DNA of 23,080 nucleotides. Origin: a virus. This document shows positions 7,431 to 15,173 of the stretch, piece by piece. Numbering within the stretch: position 1 is the stretch's first letter; the number at the start of each line of letters is the position of its first letter. The translations under genes were made by a program, and so were the position numbers. Below the pieces are notes generated by a model, which was given only the letters and a program-made list of their open reading frames with translations, ran no database searches and was not told the DNA's origin. Location of the stretch: IMG/VR virus record IMGVR_UViG_3300019730_000011, positions 1 through 23,080 of that record; one strand, given 5' to 3'.

Positions 7431-8797
7431 AATGGAGCCCAACCATTGGACCGGATTTATATATCTGGGTCGGCGTATCGACTGCAACGAAACCAACAGC
7501 GGGCATACTTGCGGGGCAACGGGCGTTTGAAACAGACACCCAAGATGAATATAAGTGGTGGGGTAATGCCTGGGTTAAAGTGTCCTCTAAAGGGGCGTCG
7601 AATGTGGTAATACAAGACCCCACTACCGGGGACGTTGCCCGTGTTAAAGAAAACGCCAACACTAACAGCAATGAACTATTAGTAAATCTTGAAGGCCACG
7701 AATGTCCTGAGAATTCAACTACTGCTCAACTTGGCGCAGATGCGGTATTCACTGGTAGCGGGTGGCAAGATACGCTTGATTATGGAGTTCTTAGTGTCAA
7801 TATAACGACAGACCAAAACAGCGCAACAGATGGACTTGAGATTCAATGGAGTGATGACGGGATTTCCGTAAACGACTATGATTATTTTACAATCCTTGCT
7901 AACCAATCAAAAACTTTCACTTTCGGACCAGCGAATAGATACTACAGAATAAAATATACAAACGGGTCAGGCGGTACTACTACAACTTTAAGCATTACGT
8001 CATTGGTGCGGCGAGTATACGTTAAGCCTAGTTCACACAGAATTAATGATTCTATCGTTGGTGAAGATGATGCCGAACTTGTAAAGTCAGTATTAACAGG
8101 TCTTGCACCTGACGGGGCTTTTAAAAATGTACAAGTAACTAATGCGGGTAATCAAAAGATATCTATTGAAGAATTTGATGGGGCTGTATCTTCAACTATG
8201 GATTCATTTTCTGATAACATTGACGGGGAAACAGGCTTACTTGTTGCAGCTGGCATATATGGCAGGGTTAGCGATACGATATTAGCGCCGATAAGCATTG
8301 ACAGTTCAACGCACGCAATAAACGCAATAACTTATGAACATCATGAAATACATGGAGGTTCACACTATAATTATTGTGACTATCTTGCTGCTACTGGTTC
8401 AGGGACTGTGATAGAGTTTATCTTTACGACTCCAAACACAACTAAATGGGTACATCTAACTTTCGATGTCTTTTCCGCCACAGGGGCAACAATTCAGCTG
8501 TATGAGGGTACAAGTGGAATTACAGGCGGAACACCAATAACGCCAAGGAACAACAACAGAAATTCATCCAATACTTCAGATGTCACATTGTTAAAAGATC
8601 CGTCAGCCATTACGTCAGACGGGGCAAGAGCGGCCGGATTTTTGGCGGGGGCTGGGAGGAACTCAGGCTTTGTGGCAAGAGACAAGGAATACATACTTGC
8701 ACAAAATCAGACATATATGGTAAGGATAACTTCCACAGCTGCATCTAATGCTATTTCATGGTGCGCTGAGTGGTATGAACATACAGACAAAAATTAA
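7427..8797 (+). CDS. Modular virion structural protein, likely tail or capsid surface
   Basis: 456 residues in separate modules. Residues 1-55 hold a short motif common at phage structural N-termini (AGQRAFETDTQDEYKWWGNA). Residues about 90-195 resemble a beta-sandwich repeated in many baseplate and tail proteins (ENSTTAQLGADAVFTGSGW, then IQWSDDG and ANRYYRIKYTNGSG). Residues about 200-250 are a linker (PSSHRINDSIVGEDDAELVK). Residues about 303-456 form a C-terminal domain with HHEIHGGSHY, FTTPNTTKWVHLTFDV, TPRNNNRNSSN and a closing WCAEWYEHT, seen in other phage virion proteins. No enzyme motif is evident. From about 7670 the DNA looks more AT-rich than neighbouring genes, as often in swapped surface modules. 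It lies between gp4- and gp10-like genes, a place empty in P22. Confidence 0.78.
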   Translation: MKWSPTIGPDLYIWVGVSTATKPTAGILAGQRAFETDTQDEYKWWGNAWVKVSSKGASNVVIQDPTTGDVARVKENANTNSNELLVNLEGHECPENSTTAQLGADAVFTGSGWQDTLDYGVLSVNITTDQNSATDGLEIQWSDDGISVNDYDYFTILANQSKTFTFGPANRYYRIKYTNGSGGTTTTLSITSLVRRVYVKPSSHRINDSIVGEDDAELVKSVLTGLAPDGAFKNVQVTNAGNQKISIEEFDGAVSSTMDSFSDNIDGETGLLVAAGIYGRVSDTILAPISIDSSTHAINAITYEHHEIHGGSHYNYCDYLAATGSGTVIEFIFTTPNTTKWVHLTFDVFSATGATIQLYEGTSGITGGTPITPRNNNRNSSNTSDVTLLKDPSAITSDGARAAGFLAGAGRNSGFVARDKEYILAQNQTYMVRITSTAASNAISWCAEWYEHTDKN

Positions 8798-8798
8798 T

Positions 8799-10256
8799 AT
8801 GGCTAGAATGCCGATACCTCTCGGGGTAGGATCTTACGAATCAGTGTCAAGGCCGTTCAGTGTTCAGCGCTGTGTCAATATGTACGCGGACGCCGCCCAG
8901 GCGGAAGCCTTGAATGATTTTATGTTATATGGTACGCCCGGAATAGTCAGTTTTAGCACTGTTGGGGCTAGCGCTAGCCGAGGCGCTCATGTAATGAACG
9001 GGGTTTATTATGTTGTCTCTGGGACGTCCCTATACTCCATAGATAGCTTGGGTGTGGTCTCGTCGTCACTCGGAACGGTGGCCGGGACGGCGCGGGTTAA
9101 ATTTGCGGACAACGGGGATAAACTTGTAATTCTAGTACCGGGCGGGAACGCCTATGTCTATATAGCCTCGGCGCCTTCATTCGCTCAGATAACGAGCGTT
9201 AATTTTAGGACCTCGGATAGTGTATGTTTTAAAGATGGGTACTACATTTTTACGGAAACAGGAACGAATGTATTTTTTAATTCCGCACTTAATGACCCGT
9301 TGACTTTTGGCGCTTTGGATTTTGGGACCGCCGAATTAGCCCCCGGCCCCATAATAAGCTGTCATGTTAATTTTGATGAGCTATTCATTATTAAATCTGA
9401 TATGCTGGAAATTTTCCAAAATGTCGGCGGCTCCGGGTTTCCATTCCAGAGGGTCCAGGGTGCGAGCATGGAAAAAGGGACCCATTCGAAATATAGCCCG
9501 GTGGAATGGGAAGACGATTTCTATTTCTTGGGCGGTGGCAGGAACGAGAAAACGGCGGTTTTTAGGACGGGGACAACGACGACCCCGGAAAAAATAAGCA
9601 CAGACGCCATAGACAACGAGATTCAGAAATTTACACAGGCCGAGGTCGCTCAGAGTTTCAGTTTTACTTATGCTATTGGGGGCTTTAGTTTCGTGGGGTT
9701 CACGATCCGTTCGGTAAATATTAATTCCCGGACGTTTGTTTTTAACGTAACTGCTAGCCGGTTAATGCAAAGGCCGATATGGTTCGAGCAACAGACAGGG
9801 ATCACCGAAAATGCCTGGAGACCGCAGTCTGTAACTCTTGTGTATGATAAATTGCTCGTTTCGGACGTCACGGACGGCCGTATCGGCTATTTGGATGAGG
9901 GGACGTACACGGACTACAGCGCGGTGATAAGTAGGGAAAAAACCCTACCCCCACTATCAGCGGGCGGGGTAGCTACCTATCTACACGCGCTAGAGCTAAC
10001 AGTTGACGCGGGTCAGGGGCTAATCTCCGGCCAAGGCTCGGACCCTGTTATAATGTTGGATTATTCCGACGACGGGGGCCGAACTTGGTCAAGCGAGTTA
10101 AAACGCCCACTTGGAGACATCGGGGAGTATTTCAGGCGGGTAGAATGGCGGCGCCTCGGACGGATACCATCACATAGGGTTTTCCGGTTCCGACAGACGG
10201 ACCCTATTAAAACAGCATGGATTAAATTAGAGGGAGATTTAACAGGTGGCCGATAA
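8799..10256 (+). CDS. Tail hub / packaged DNA stabilisation protein, P22 gp10 type
   Basis: Attaches below the gp4-type protein and helps hold packaged DNA in the head. About 485 residues, against 472 in P22 gp10. Features include the RPFSVQRCVNMYADAAQAEA opening followed by YGTPGIVSF, a series of short beta repeats through the middle consistent with the gp10 propeller, and an ending (GDIGEYFRRVEWRRLGRIPS and a final RFRQTDPIKTAWIKLEG) characteristic of the family. The ATG at 8799, one base after the previous stop, gives MARMPIPLG; the ATG at 8808 would give MPIPLG, closer to the MPI start of P22. An upstream ATG at 8748 would overlap the previous gene by 50 bases and add residues without family resemblance. 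No strong Shine-Dalgarno is seen, so coupling is likely. Confidence 0.88.
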   Translation: MARMPIPLGVGSYESVSRPFSVQRCVNMYADAAQAEALNDFMLYGTPGIVSFSTVGASASRGAHVMNGVYYVVSGTSLYSIDSLGVVSSSLGTVAGTARVKFADNGDKLVILVPGGNAYVYIASAPSFAQITSVNFRTSDSVCFKDGYYIFTETGTNVFFNSALNDPLTFGALDFGTAELAPGPIISCHVNFDELFIIKSDMLEIFQNVGGSGFPFQRVQGASMEKGTHSKYSPVEWEDDFYFLGGGRNEKTAVFRTGTTTTPEKISTDAIDNEIQKFTQAEVAQSFSFTYAIGGFSFVGFTIRSVNINSRTFVFNVTASRLMQRPIWFEQQTGITENAWRPQSVTLVYDKLLVSDVTDGRIGYLDEGTYTDYSAVISREKTLPPLSAGGVATYLHALELTVDAGQGLISGQGSDPVIMLDYSDDGGRTWSSELKRPLGDIGEYFRRVEWRRLGRIPSHRVFRFRQTDPIKTAWIKLEGDLTGGR

Positions 10257-10533
10257 AATTTTTGCACCAAAAAGGAACCAGCCCCTTGTGCACGTGGGCG
10301 GGAAACCGACGCTTAGGACGTCGGAGTTTTTGGAAGCGCTGGCGAAACAGGCCGACAACGTGCCGGATTTAACTATCACTTGGACTACAAACGAACCGAC
10401 GGCCGGGAGTATCCAAACAATAGCCGACGGGACGGCGCCGACAGCGGCCGAGCTGGGTCAAGCTGTAGCAAATTTAACAGCTAAAGTCAACGCAATTTTT
10501 AACGCTTTGGACGAAGCGGGGGTAATGCTATGA
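10246..10533 (+). CDS. Small fibre-type protein, paralogue C, in the tail-needle slot
   Basis: A 95-residue protein starting at GTG (10246), with GGGAG upstream, and overlapping the gp10-like stop. Residues 1-40 are unique (MADKIFAPKRNQPLVHVGGK, then FLEALAKQ), a pattern like the N-termini of small tail-associated proteins. Residues about 42-72 are the shared core (ITWTTNEPTA, QTIADGT, PTAAELGQ) of paralogues A and B, and the last 20 residues are probably a helix with hydrophobic repeats (VANLTAKVNAIFNALDEAGV). In P22 this position, directly after gp10, holds gp26, the trimeric tail needle that plugs the hub. This protein is much shorter than gp26 (233 residues), but position and a possible coiled-coil C-terminus make a short plug or fibre an attractive reading. 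That is inference. Confidence 0.75.
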   Translation: MADKIFAPKRNQPLVHVGGKPTLRTSEFLEALAKQADNVPDLTITWTTNEPTAGSIQTIADGTAPTAAELGQAVANLTAKVNAIFNALDEAGVML

Positions 10534-11081
10534 CAGACGCGGTACAATTAGCGGGCGCGGGCTCAGACGTAGCTTTAAAAGCTGAATTTTTAGCAGCGTA
10601 CCAAAAGGCCCTATATGAGATACAAGAGGGATGTAAAGAACAGGAACAAGTTGAACTACCTCTCTTACATGATTTTACACCGGGGCTTTATTTAAGAAGA
10701 ATATTTATGCCTTCGGGTACGTTCGTTATAGGTAAAACTCACAAAACGGAACATTTTAATATGATATTGGCCGGGTCGGCTAATGTAATGATAGACGGCG
10801 AAATAAGACTTATTAAAGCGGGGGACGTGTTTATTAGTAAAGCCGGGACTAAAAAAGTTTTACATATTATCGAAGATATGATATGGGCGACGACTCACGC
10901 CACGGAAGAGACGGACCCGGAAAAACTCGAATCTTTGTGTATTTACACGGACGAGGAAGAAAAACAATTAATGTTAGGGGGTAGTTATGACCTGGGGAGC
11001 GGTAGCGATAGCGGGGGCAACCCTGATCGGTTCTTACATGAGCCAGCAACAACAAGCGGAAGCGCAGAGGGCGGCAAATAA
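10530..11081 (+). CDS. Cupin-fold protein, virion or assembly role unknown
   Basis: 183 residues. Residues about 40-135 look like one cupin barrel: LYLRRIFMPSGTFVIGKTHK leads to a His-rich motif (H71, H75), the FNMILAGSANVMIDGE strand pair and AGDVFISKAGTKKVLHIIED follow, and WATTHATEE supplies H123. H71, H75 and H123 are the likely metal ligands, though the motif is not the exact classical one. Cupins of this type occur in tail-gene regions of other phages; a substrate cannot be named. It starts as ATGA on the stop of paralogue C. The last 31 residues (from about 153, rich in Gly, Ser and Asp) lie in the overlap with the next gene and do not look like part of the fold. In P22 the equivalent place between gp26 and gp7 holds gp14. 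Confidence 0.78.
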   Translation: MTDAVQLAGAGSDVALKAEFLAAYQKALYEIQEGCKEQEQVELPLLHDFTPGLYLRRIFMPSGTFVIGKTHKTEHFNMILAGSANVMIDGEIRLIKAGDVFISKAGTKKVLHIIEDMIWATTHATEETDPEKLESLCIYTDEEEKQLMLGGSYDLGSGSDSGGNPDRFLHEPATTSGSAEGGK

Positions 11082-11850
11082 AGCGAACGCTAAAGCGGCG
11101 GCGGCCCAGTTAGGTCTCGGGTATGATCAATTAGGGCTTAGTGAAGGCCAATTCGCGGCGACCACTGGGGAACTTGCTATCTCCAAACGTGAACGTGAGG
11201 ACGAAATCAACCGGCAGATTCAGGAACGTTTCGAGCGATTAAGACAGGAAAATTTACAGCGTCTTTTACCTTACGGGGAAGGCGGCCAGCTCGCGGCCAG
11301 AGAGCAACAGGCTTTATTAGGTTTAAGCGGGGAGGAAGCGGAGGCGGAAGCATACGCCCGAATATCTGAAAGCCCTGGACAGAAATTTTTAAGAGAGCGC
11401 CAGGAGAGAGCTCTACTAAGGAACCAAGCCGCTATTGGCGGACTCGGCGGTGGTAATGTCAGGACGGCGTTGCAAGAGGAAGCTTACCAAAGATCACAAC
11501 AGGCAATTGACGAGCGGGTCCAACAATTAGGGGCCCTCAGCGGTCAAGGTTTAACAGCCAGCCAAACAGCGGCCGGTATCAGTAGGGCGCCTGATTACGT
11601 TTCTACCGGAGCCGATACCGGCGTCCGGTACGCGGCCACCCCGGAGGGCGTAGCGGAGGAAGCAGAGCGACGGAAAGCGGCGGCGGAAGCGGCAGCGGCA
11701 GCGGCAGCTAGAGCCCCAAAGTTTAATTTTAGCGGGTTTAATATGGGCGGTGGGTACGGCGAGGGCCGTTCTAATACTGGGATATCTAATTACAGTAGCG
11801 GCGGAGTTAATACTAGTGGTTTTGGAGCCCGAGGTGGCGACTGGACTTAA
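10987..11850 (+). CDS. Ejection / DNA transfer protein, P22 gp7 type
   Basis: Internal virion protein released into the cell envelope with the DNA. 287 residues, against 229 in P22 gp7. The N-terminus is hydrophobic and small-residue rich (WGAVAIAGATLIGSYMSQQQ), followed by an Ala/Gln helix; residues about 125-165 contain SPGQKFLRERQERALLRN and GGLGGGNVRTALQ, typical of podovirus DNA transfer proteins. A poly-alanine run (231-241, from GCGGCA-type repeats near 11676-11708) and a Gly/Asn/Ser/Phe-rich tail follow. The ATG at 10987 is chosen although it overlaps the cupin by 95 bases: AGGGGG lies six bases upstream and the N-terminus matches the family only from here. The two ejection genes after it complete a gp7-gp20-gp16 order. 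Confidence 0.87.
   Translation: MTWGAVAIAGATLIGSYMSQQQQAEAQRAANKANAKAAAAQLGLGYDQLGLSEGQFAATTGELAISKREREDEINRQIQERFERLRQENLQRLLPYGEGGQLAAREQQALLGLSGEEAEAEAYARISESPGQKFLRERQERALLRNQAAIGGLGGGNVRTALQEEAYQRSQQAIDERVQQLGALSGQGLTASQTAAGISRAPDYVSTGADTGVRYAATPEGVAEEAERRKAAAEAAAAAAARAPKFNFSGFNMGGGYGEGRSNTGISNYSSGGVNTSGFGARGGDWT
11676..11708 (+). repeat. Short GCGGCA-type repeats coding for poly-alanine
   Basis: Tandem GCGGCA and GCGGAA units within the gp7-like gene encode a run of alanines with single glutamates and arginines. The tract is likely prone to length change by slippage in steps of three or six bases. Confidence 0.7.
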
Positions 11851-11862
11851 ACAGGGGATACT

Positions 11863-13017
11863 ATGGCAAGGATACAACCAGTTTATGGGCCGGATTACGG
11901 TCAAATGATTCTACAAGCACTCGGGGCCTATCGGGGGGTCAAAGGGATGCAAGCCTCAGCGGCGAGAGCCGAACGGGAGCAACAAGAATTCGAGGATTTA
12001 CGTTTCAGACGTGAGCGCGCGGGCATGGCGTCACAAATGCAAGGCATGAACCGTGAACAAAGAATGAACTTAGTCAATCAACACATCGAGAAAGTAAAGC
12101 AGAGGGGCGGGGACCCTTCTAACTCTCAGGGATTACTTGATCTATACGCAAGTAACGACCCGGCTCAGATACAACAAGCGGATCAAGCGGTTCGTAATGC
12201 ATACCAACAGGGCGTAAATGAGGGGTTTATAAAACCGGCCCCAACGGTAAAACCAGAGAGCCGGACGGCGCTCGCTAAAAATTTAGAGTTGTACAACAGT
12301 CTTCCTGATACGGACCCAAATAAAAAAATAGTATTAGCTAGTTTGGTGGGATCTCAGCAAAAATTGGAAGTGTCCCCCGACGGAACTATATCTTTAGTGT
12401 CGGGGAAAGGGCTAGGGGTTGGGGGAGAAGAAGGCCCAGGGAAAAAAGCAGTGGGGGCACTTGAAAAAGATTTGATTAAATCAGAGATTGACATAGCAAA
12501 CCTTGACGAAATAAAAAAGAACTATGAGCCGTCTTATTTAACTTTTAAGGGGGATATCGGGTCTAAATGGGCCGCTTTCAAATCTAAGGCCGGGGCGGAT
12601 TTGTCACCGGAAGAGGTAGAATTTGTAAAAGGTAGGCGGAAGTTCACACAAGGGGTAAACCAGTTCTATAACGCATACCGAAAGGATATTACAGGGGCGG
12701 CTGGAGCCGAAAAGGAACTGCGAGACCTTAAAAAAGCGGTTATCAATGTGGATTTGAGTCCGGTAGAATACGAGGCCGCATATGAGCAATTTAGAGGCGC
12801 TATCTTAAGGACACAACGGATAAAACGGAAAATATTAAGGGCGGGGGTCAAGGGGAGCCTAAAGAATAAAAATTCCCCGGCGGCGAGACAGTTTGACGCT
12901 ATGTACCTTGGGGGTCAAGACGACTCCGCCCTCGATAGGATAAAGGACCTCCAAAAAGAAGGAAAAGACGAAAACGCAATTTTTCAGACTCTAAAAAATG
13001 AGGGGTATAAAATATAA
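11863..13017 (+). CDS. Ejection protein in the P22 gp20 position
   Basis: 384 residues, mostly helical and rich in Gln, Lys, Ala and Glu. It opens with YGPDYGQMILQALGAYRG and a charged helix, a pattern usual in this class of podovirus internal virion proteins, and closes with short helices (SALDRIKDLQKEGKDENAIF). Residues about 190-310 (ALEKDLIKSEIDIANLDEIK and on) form long amphipathic helices. No catalytic or transmembrane segment is evident. The AGGGGA RBS sits in the 12-base gap after the gp7-like gene, and the TAA overlaps the next ATG (TAATG). P22 gp20 has 471 residues. The role, forming part of the DNA conduit across the envelope, is inferred from position and composition; direct sequence similarity to P22 is not claimed. 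Confidence 0.78.
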   Translation: MARIQPVYGPDYGQMILQALGAYRGVKGMQASAARAEREQQEFEDLRFRRERAGMASQMQGMNREQRMNLVNQHIEKVKQRGGDPSNSQGLLDLYASNDPAQIQQADQAVRNAYQQGVNEGFIKPAPTVKPESRTALAKNLELYNSLPDTDPNKKIVLASLVGSQQKLEVSPDGTISLVSGKGLGVGGEEGPGKKAVGALEKDLIKSEIDIANLDEIKKNYEPSYLTFKGDIGSKWAAFKSKAGADLSPEEVEFVKGRRKFTQGVNQFYNAYRKDITGAAGAEKELRDLKKAVINVDLSPVEYEAAYEQFRGAILRTQRIKRKILRAGVKGSLKNKNSPAARQFDAMYLGGQDDSALDRIKDLQKEGKDENAIFQTLKNEGYKI

Positions 13018-15173
13018 TGGCTACCGCTGAAGAATTACTATTAAGTTTTCAAAAACGCCAACAGGCGCCTAAGGTACAACAGGCGCCTCAGGTACAACCA
13101 GAACCGGTTGACGAGGCGGGCGAAATGCTACAAAGGTTCCAACAGCGGGAAGCCGCGGAGGTCGCCCTCGGGCCCCCAGCGGAAGATCCTAGCTATTGGG
13201 AACAATTCAAGGATGTGTTTACCGGCGAATTAAGAGAGACGCCAGAAACGGCGGGGCTCCCAGAGTTGGTATCGTCTAGGGGTGTTACTACTGGGACTTT
13301 TGTCGGGGATTTAAAAACCGCCGCGGGCTTAATGCTTGCCAGCAACGACGAAGCTAAAAAAGATATTATTAAAGAAAATTTTGGACTTAAGGACGAGGAT
13401 TTCCAAACAGACGAGAAAGGTACGACTATAATCACATTGCCGGACGGAAAAAGGGTTGTATTAAATAAGCCCGGGTTTTCTTTCCAAGACGTCCAAAGCG
13501 TCCTAGGGGACTTGGTGGCTTTTTATGGACCCTCAAAAATTGCGGGTCTCGGTCAGGGGTTAGCGAAGCGGTTCGCTATCGGAGCGGCCGCGACAGGGGC
13601 CACGGAGGCCGGGCTACAAAAAGGGGTCCAGGCGCTCGGAAGTAAGCAGGAAGTAGACCCGGTAACGGTCGGAATGGCGACGGGACTGGGCGGGGTGGCT
13701 GAGGTTGCGGGCCCTTTGGTCAGGGGTCAATTAGCTAAACGCCGAGCGGCTAAAGTCGGCGCCGAGGTCGAAGGTATGACCGAAGCACTAGGGCAAGTAA
13801 CACAAGCGGAGAGGGTTACTAAAAAAACAGGGATACCATTAACGAGGCCACAAAAAACCGGAGTCTTGACGGATCTCGAACGTCAATCTTATGTTGCTTC
13901 TCTACCTGGGGGGTCTAAAAAAGCCGCCGAGACATTACAGGCCCAAAATAGGGCAGCATGGGAAGCCGTAACGGACGTAATGAACAAACTAGCCCCAGCG
14001 GAAGCAGTAGAAACCGCAGCGGGAAAAACGAGAGAGGCAGCCGCGAAAGCTATCCGAGCAAAAAAGCAAGCTAGGACCCAGGCAGCAAAACCGTACTACG
14101 ACGAAGCTTTCGCCGATACCTCCCCGGTAGAATTGCCGGAGACCATGGCGAAAATAAAAGAGCTTAAAGAAGGATTCACGGAGGGCGGGGACGTTTGGAA
14201 GATTTTAGAAATGGCTGAGAATCGAATCGAGCCTAAAATTAAAGTTGCGGCTATAGGGGACGCCCCGGCGACAACCGTCGTTAAACGTCCAAACCTCAAA
14301 CAGCTCAATGGTACTAAAAAAGAATTTGACAGCAAAATAAATAAATTTGGGACCGATAGCTTAGGCCAGGAAGAAAAACGCGCTTTAACCGAGATTAAAA
14401 ACACTATGCGCGACGAAATGGCCGAGGTTAGCCCCTCATACAAACAGGCCCTTGAGACCCACGCGGAATTTTCGCCGGACGTCCAACGGCTTGAGGATTC
14501 TATCATCGGTAAAATTGCCGGGCTAGATGACACCCAATTGAAAAGCGTTTCCTCTAAATTGTTTGACGTACAGGAGGCCGGGGCGAATGCCGCCAGTGTG
14601 GTAAAAGCCCGAAAAATAATTGAGGCCCAGGACCCGCAAGTCTGGCGGGATATCACAAGGTTAGAATTCCAAAAGCGCCTTGGTAAAATGAGGGCAACGG
14701 CGGACGAGTTAGGCGGGACTATCGAGAATATACCCGGACAAATGAACCGGGCGTTGTTCGGTAACGTCGCCCAGAGCAAAACGCTATACGCCGGGCTTGA
14801 TAAAGAAACCGCTAAAAACGTCCGGTTCCTTCAGGAAGGGCTCAAGCGAGCGAGTGGCGGGCGGCCTGGAGGGTCTCAGACCGCGATCAGGGGGGTTATA
14901 CAAAAAGAGCTTAAGGGCGGAGTCGGCGGGGCTATCCGGGATTTTATAGGGTCTCCACTGAAGGCCGCCGGGGATGTCGGGGCGGATTATGCTTTTGAGC
15001 AAAGAACTCGGGCCCTTGCTAACGTTATGTTTGACCCTAAATGGAGGCCGCAGCTTAAAAAAGCGAGAGCGTCTAAAAAGCCGTATAGAATAATGAAAGA
15101 CATATTAAACCGAGCCGTTAAGGATTTCGGTAAACCAGCCGCGCAAGCGCTAAGACCAGACAGGGGGGACTAA
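13017..15173 (+). CDS. Ejection / internal virion protein in the P22 gp16 position
   Basis: 718 residues, the largest of the three ejection proteins, as in P22 (gp16, 609). The first 60 residues are Gln/Pro-rich with a six-residue repeat (QQAPKV, QQAPQV). Residues about 155-240 are glycine- and alanine-rich and hydrophobic (GDLVAFYGPSKIAGLGQGL; AIGAAATGATEAGLQKG; VGMATGLGGVAEVAGPLV), a candidate membrane-inserting region. The rest is helical and charged, ending in a basic tail. No transglycosylase or protease motif is recognised. Such proteins are delivered from the capsid into the envelope to make the DNA channel. Junctions on both sides are TAATG. Family assignment rests on position, size and composition. 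Confidence 0.8.
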   Translation: MATAEELLLSFQKRQQAPKVQQAPQVQPEPVDEAGEMLQRFQQREAAEVALGPPAEDPSYWEQFKDVFTGELRETPETAGLPELVSSRGVTTGTFVGDLKTAAGLMLASNDEAKKDIIKENFGLKDEDFQTDEKGTTIITLPDGKRVVLNKPGFSFQDVQSVLGDLVAFYGPSKIAGLGQGLAKRFAIGAAATGATEAGLQKGVQALGSKQEVDPVTVGMATGLGGVAEVAGPLVRGQLAKRRAAKVGAEVEGMTEALGQVTQAERVTKKTGIPLTRPQKTGVLTDLERQSYVASLPGGSKKAAETLQAQNRAAWEAVTDVMNKLAPAEAVETAAGKTREAAAKAIRAKKQARTQAAKPYYDEAFADTSPVELPETMAKIKELKEGFTEGGDVWKILEMAENRIEPKIKVAAIGDAPATTVVKRPNLKQLNGTKKEFDSKINKFGTDSLGQEEKRALTEIKNTMRDEMAEVSPSYKQALETHAEFSPDVQRLEDSIIGKIAGLDDTQLKSVSSKLFDVQEAGANAASVVKARKIIEAQDPQVWRDITRLEFQKRLGKMRATADELGGTIENIPGQMNRALFGNVAQSKTLYAGLDKETAKNVRFLQEGLKRASGGRPGGSQTAIRGVIQKELKGGVGGAIRDFIGSPLKAAGDVGADYAFEQRTRALANVMFDPKWRPQLKKARASKKPYRIMKDILNRAVKDFGKPAAQALRPDRGD
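13059..13094 (+). repeat. Tandem 18-base direct repeat in the gp16-like gene
   Basis: Two adjacent 18-base units (13059-13076 and 13077-13094) differ at one base (A at 13071, C at 13089). They encode QQAPKV and QQAPQV in the flexible N-terminus, and look like a recent in-frame duplication. Confidence 0.9.

Noticed and set aside
8748-8798. Earlier start for the gp10-like gene
   Set aside because: It would add 17 residues unlike the family and overlap the previous gene by 50 bases; the ATG at 8799 directly follows the previous stop.
14096-14779. 227-codon leftward frame inside the gp16-like gene
   Set aside because: Antisense shadow of a well-supported gene, without a ribosome binding site or neighbours in that direction.
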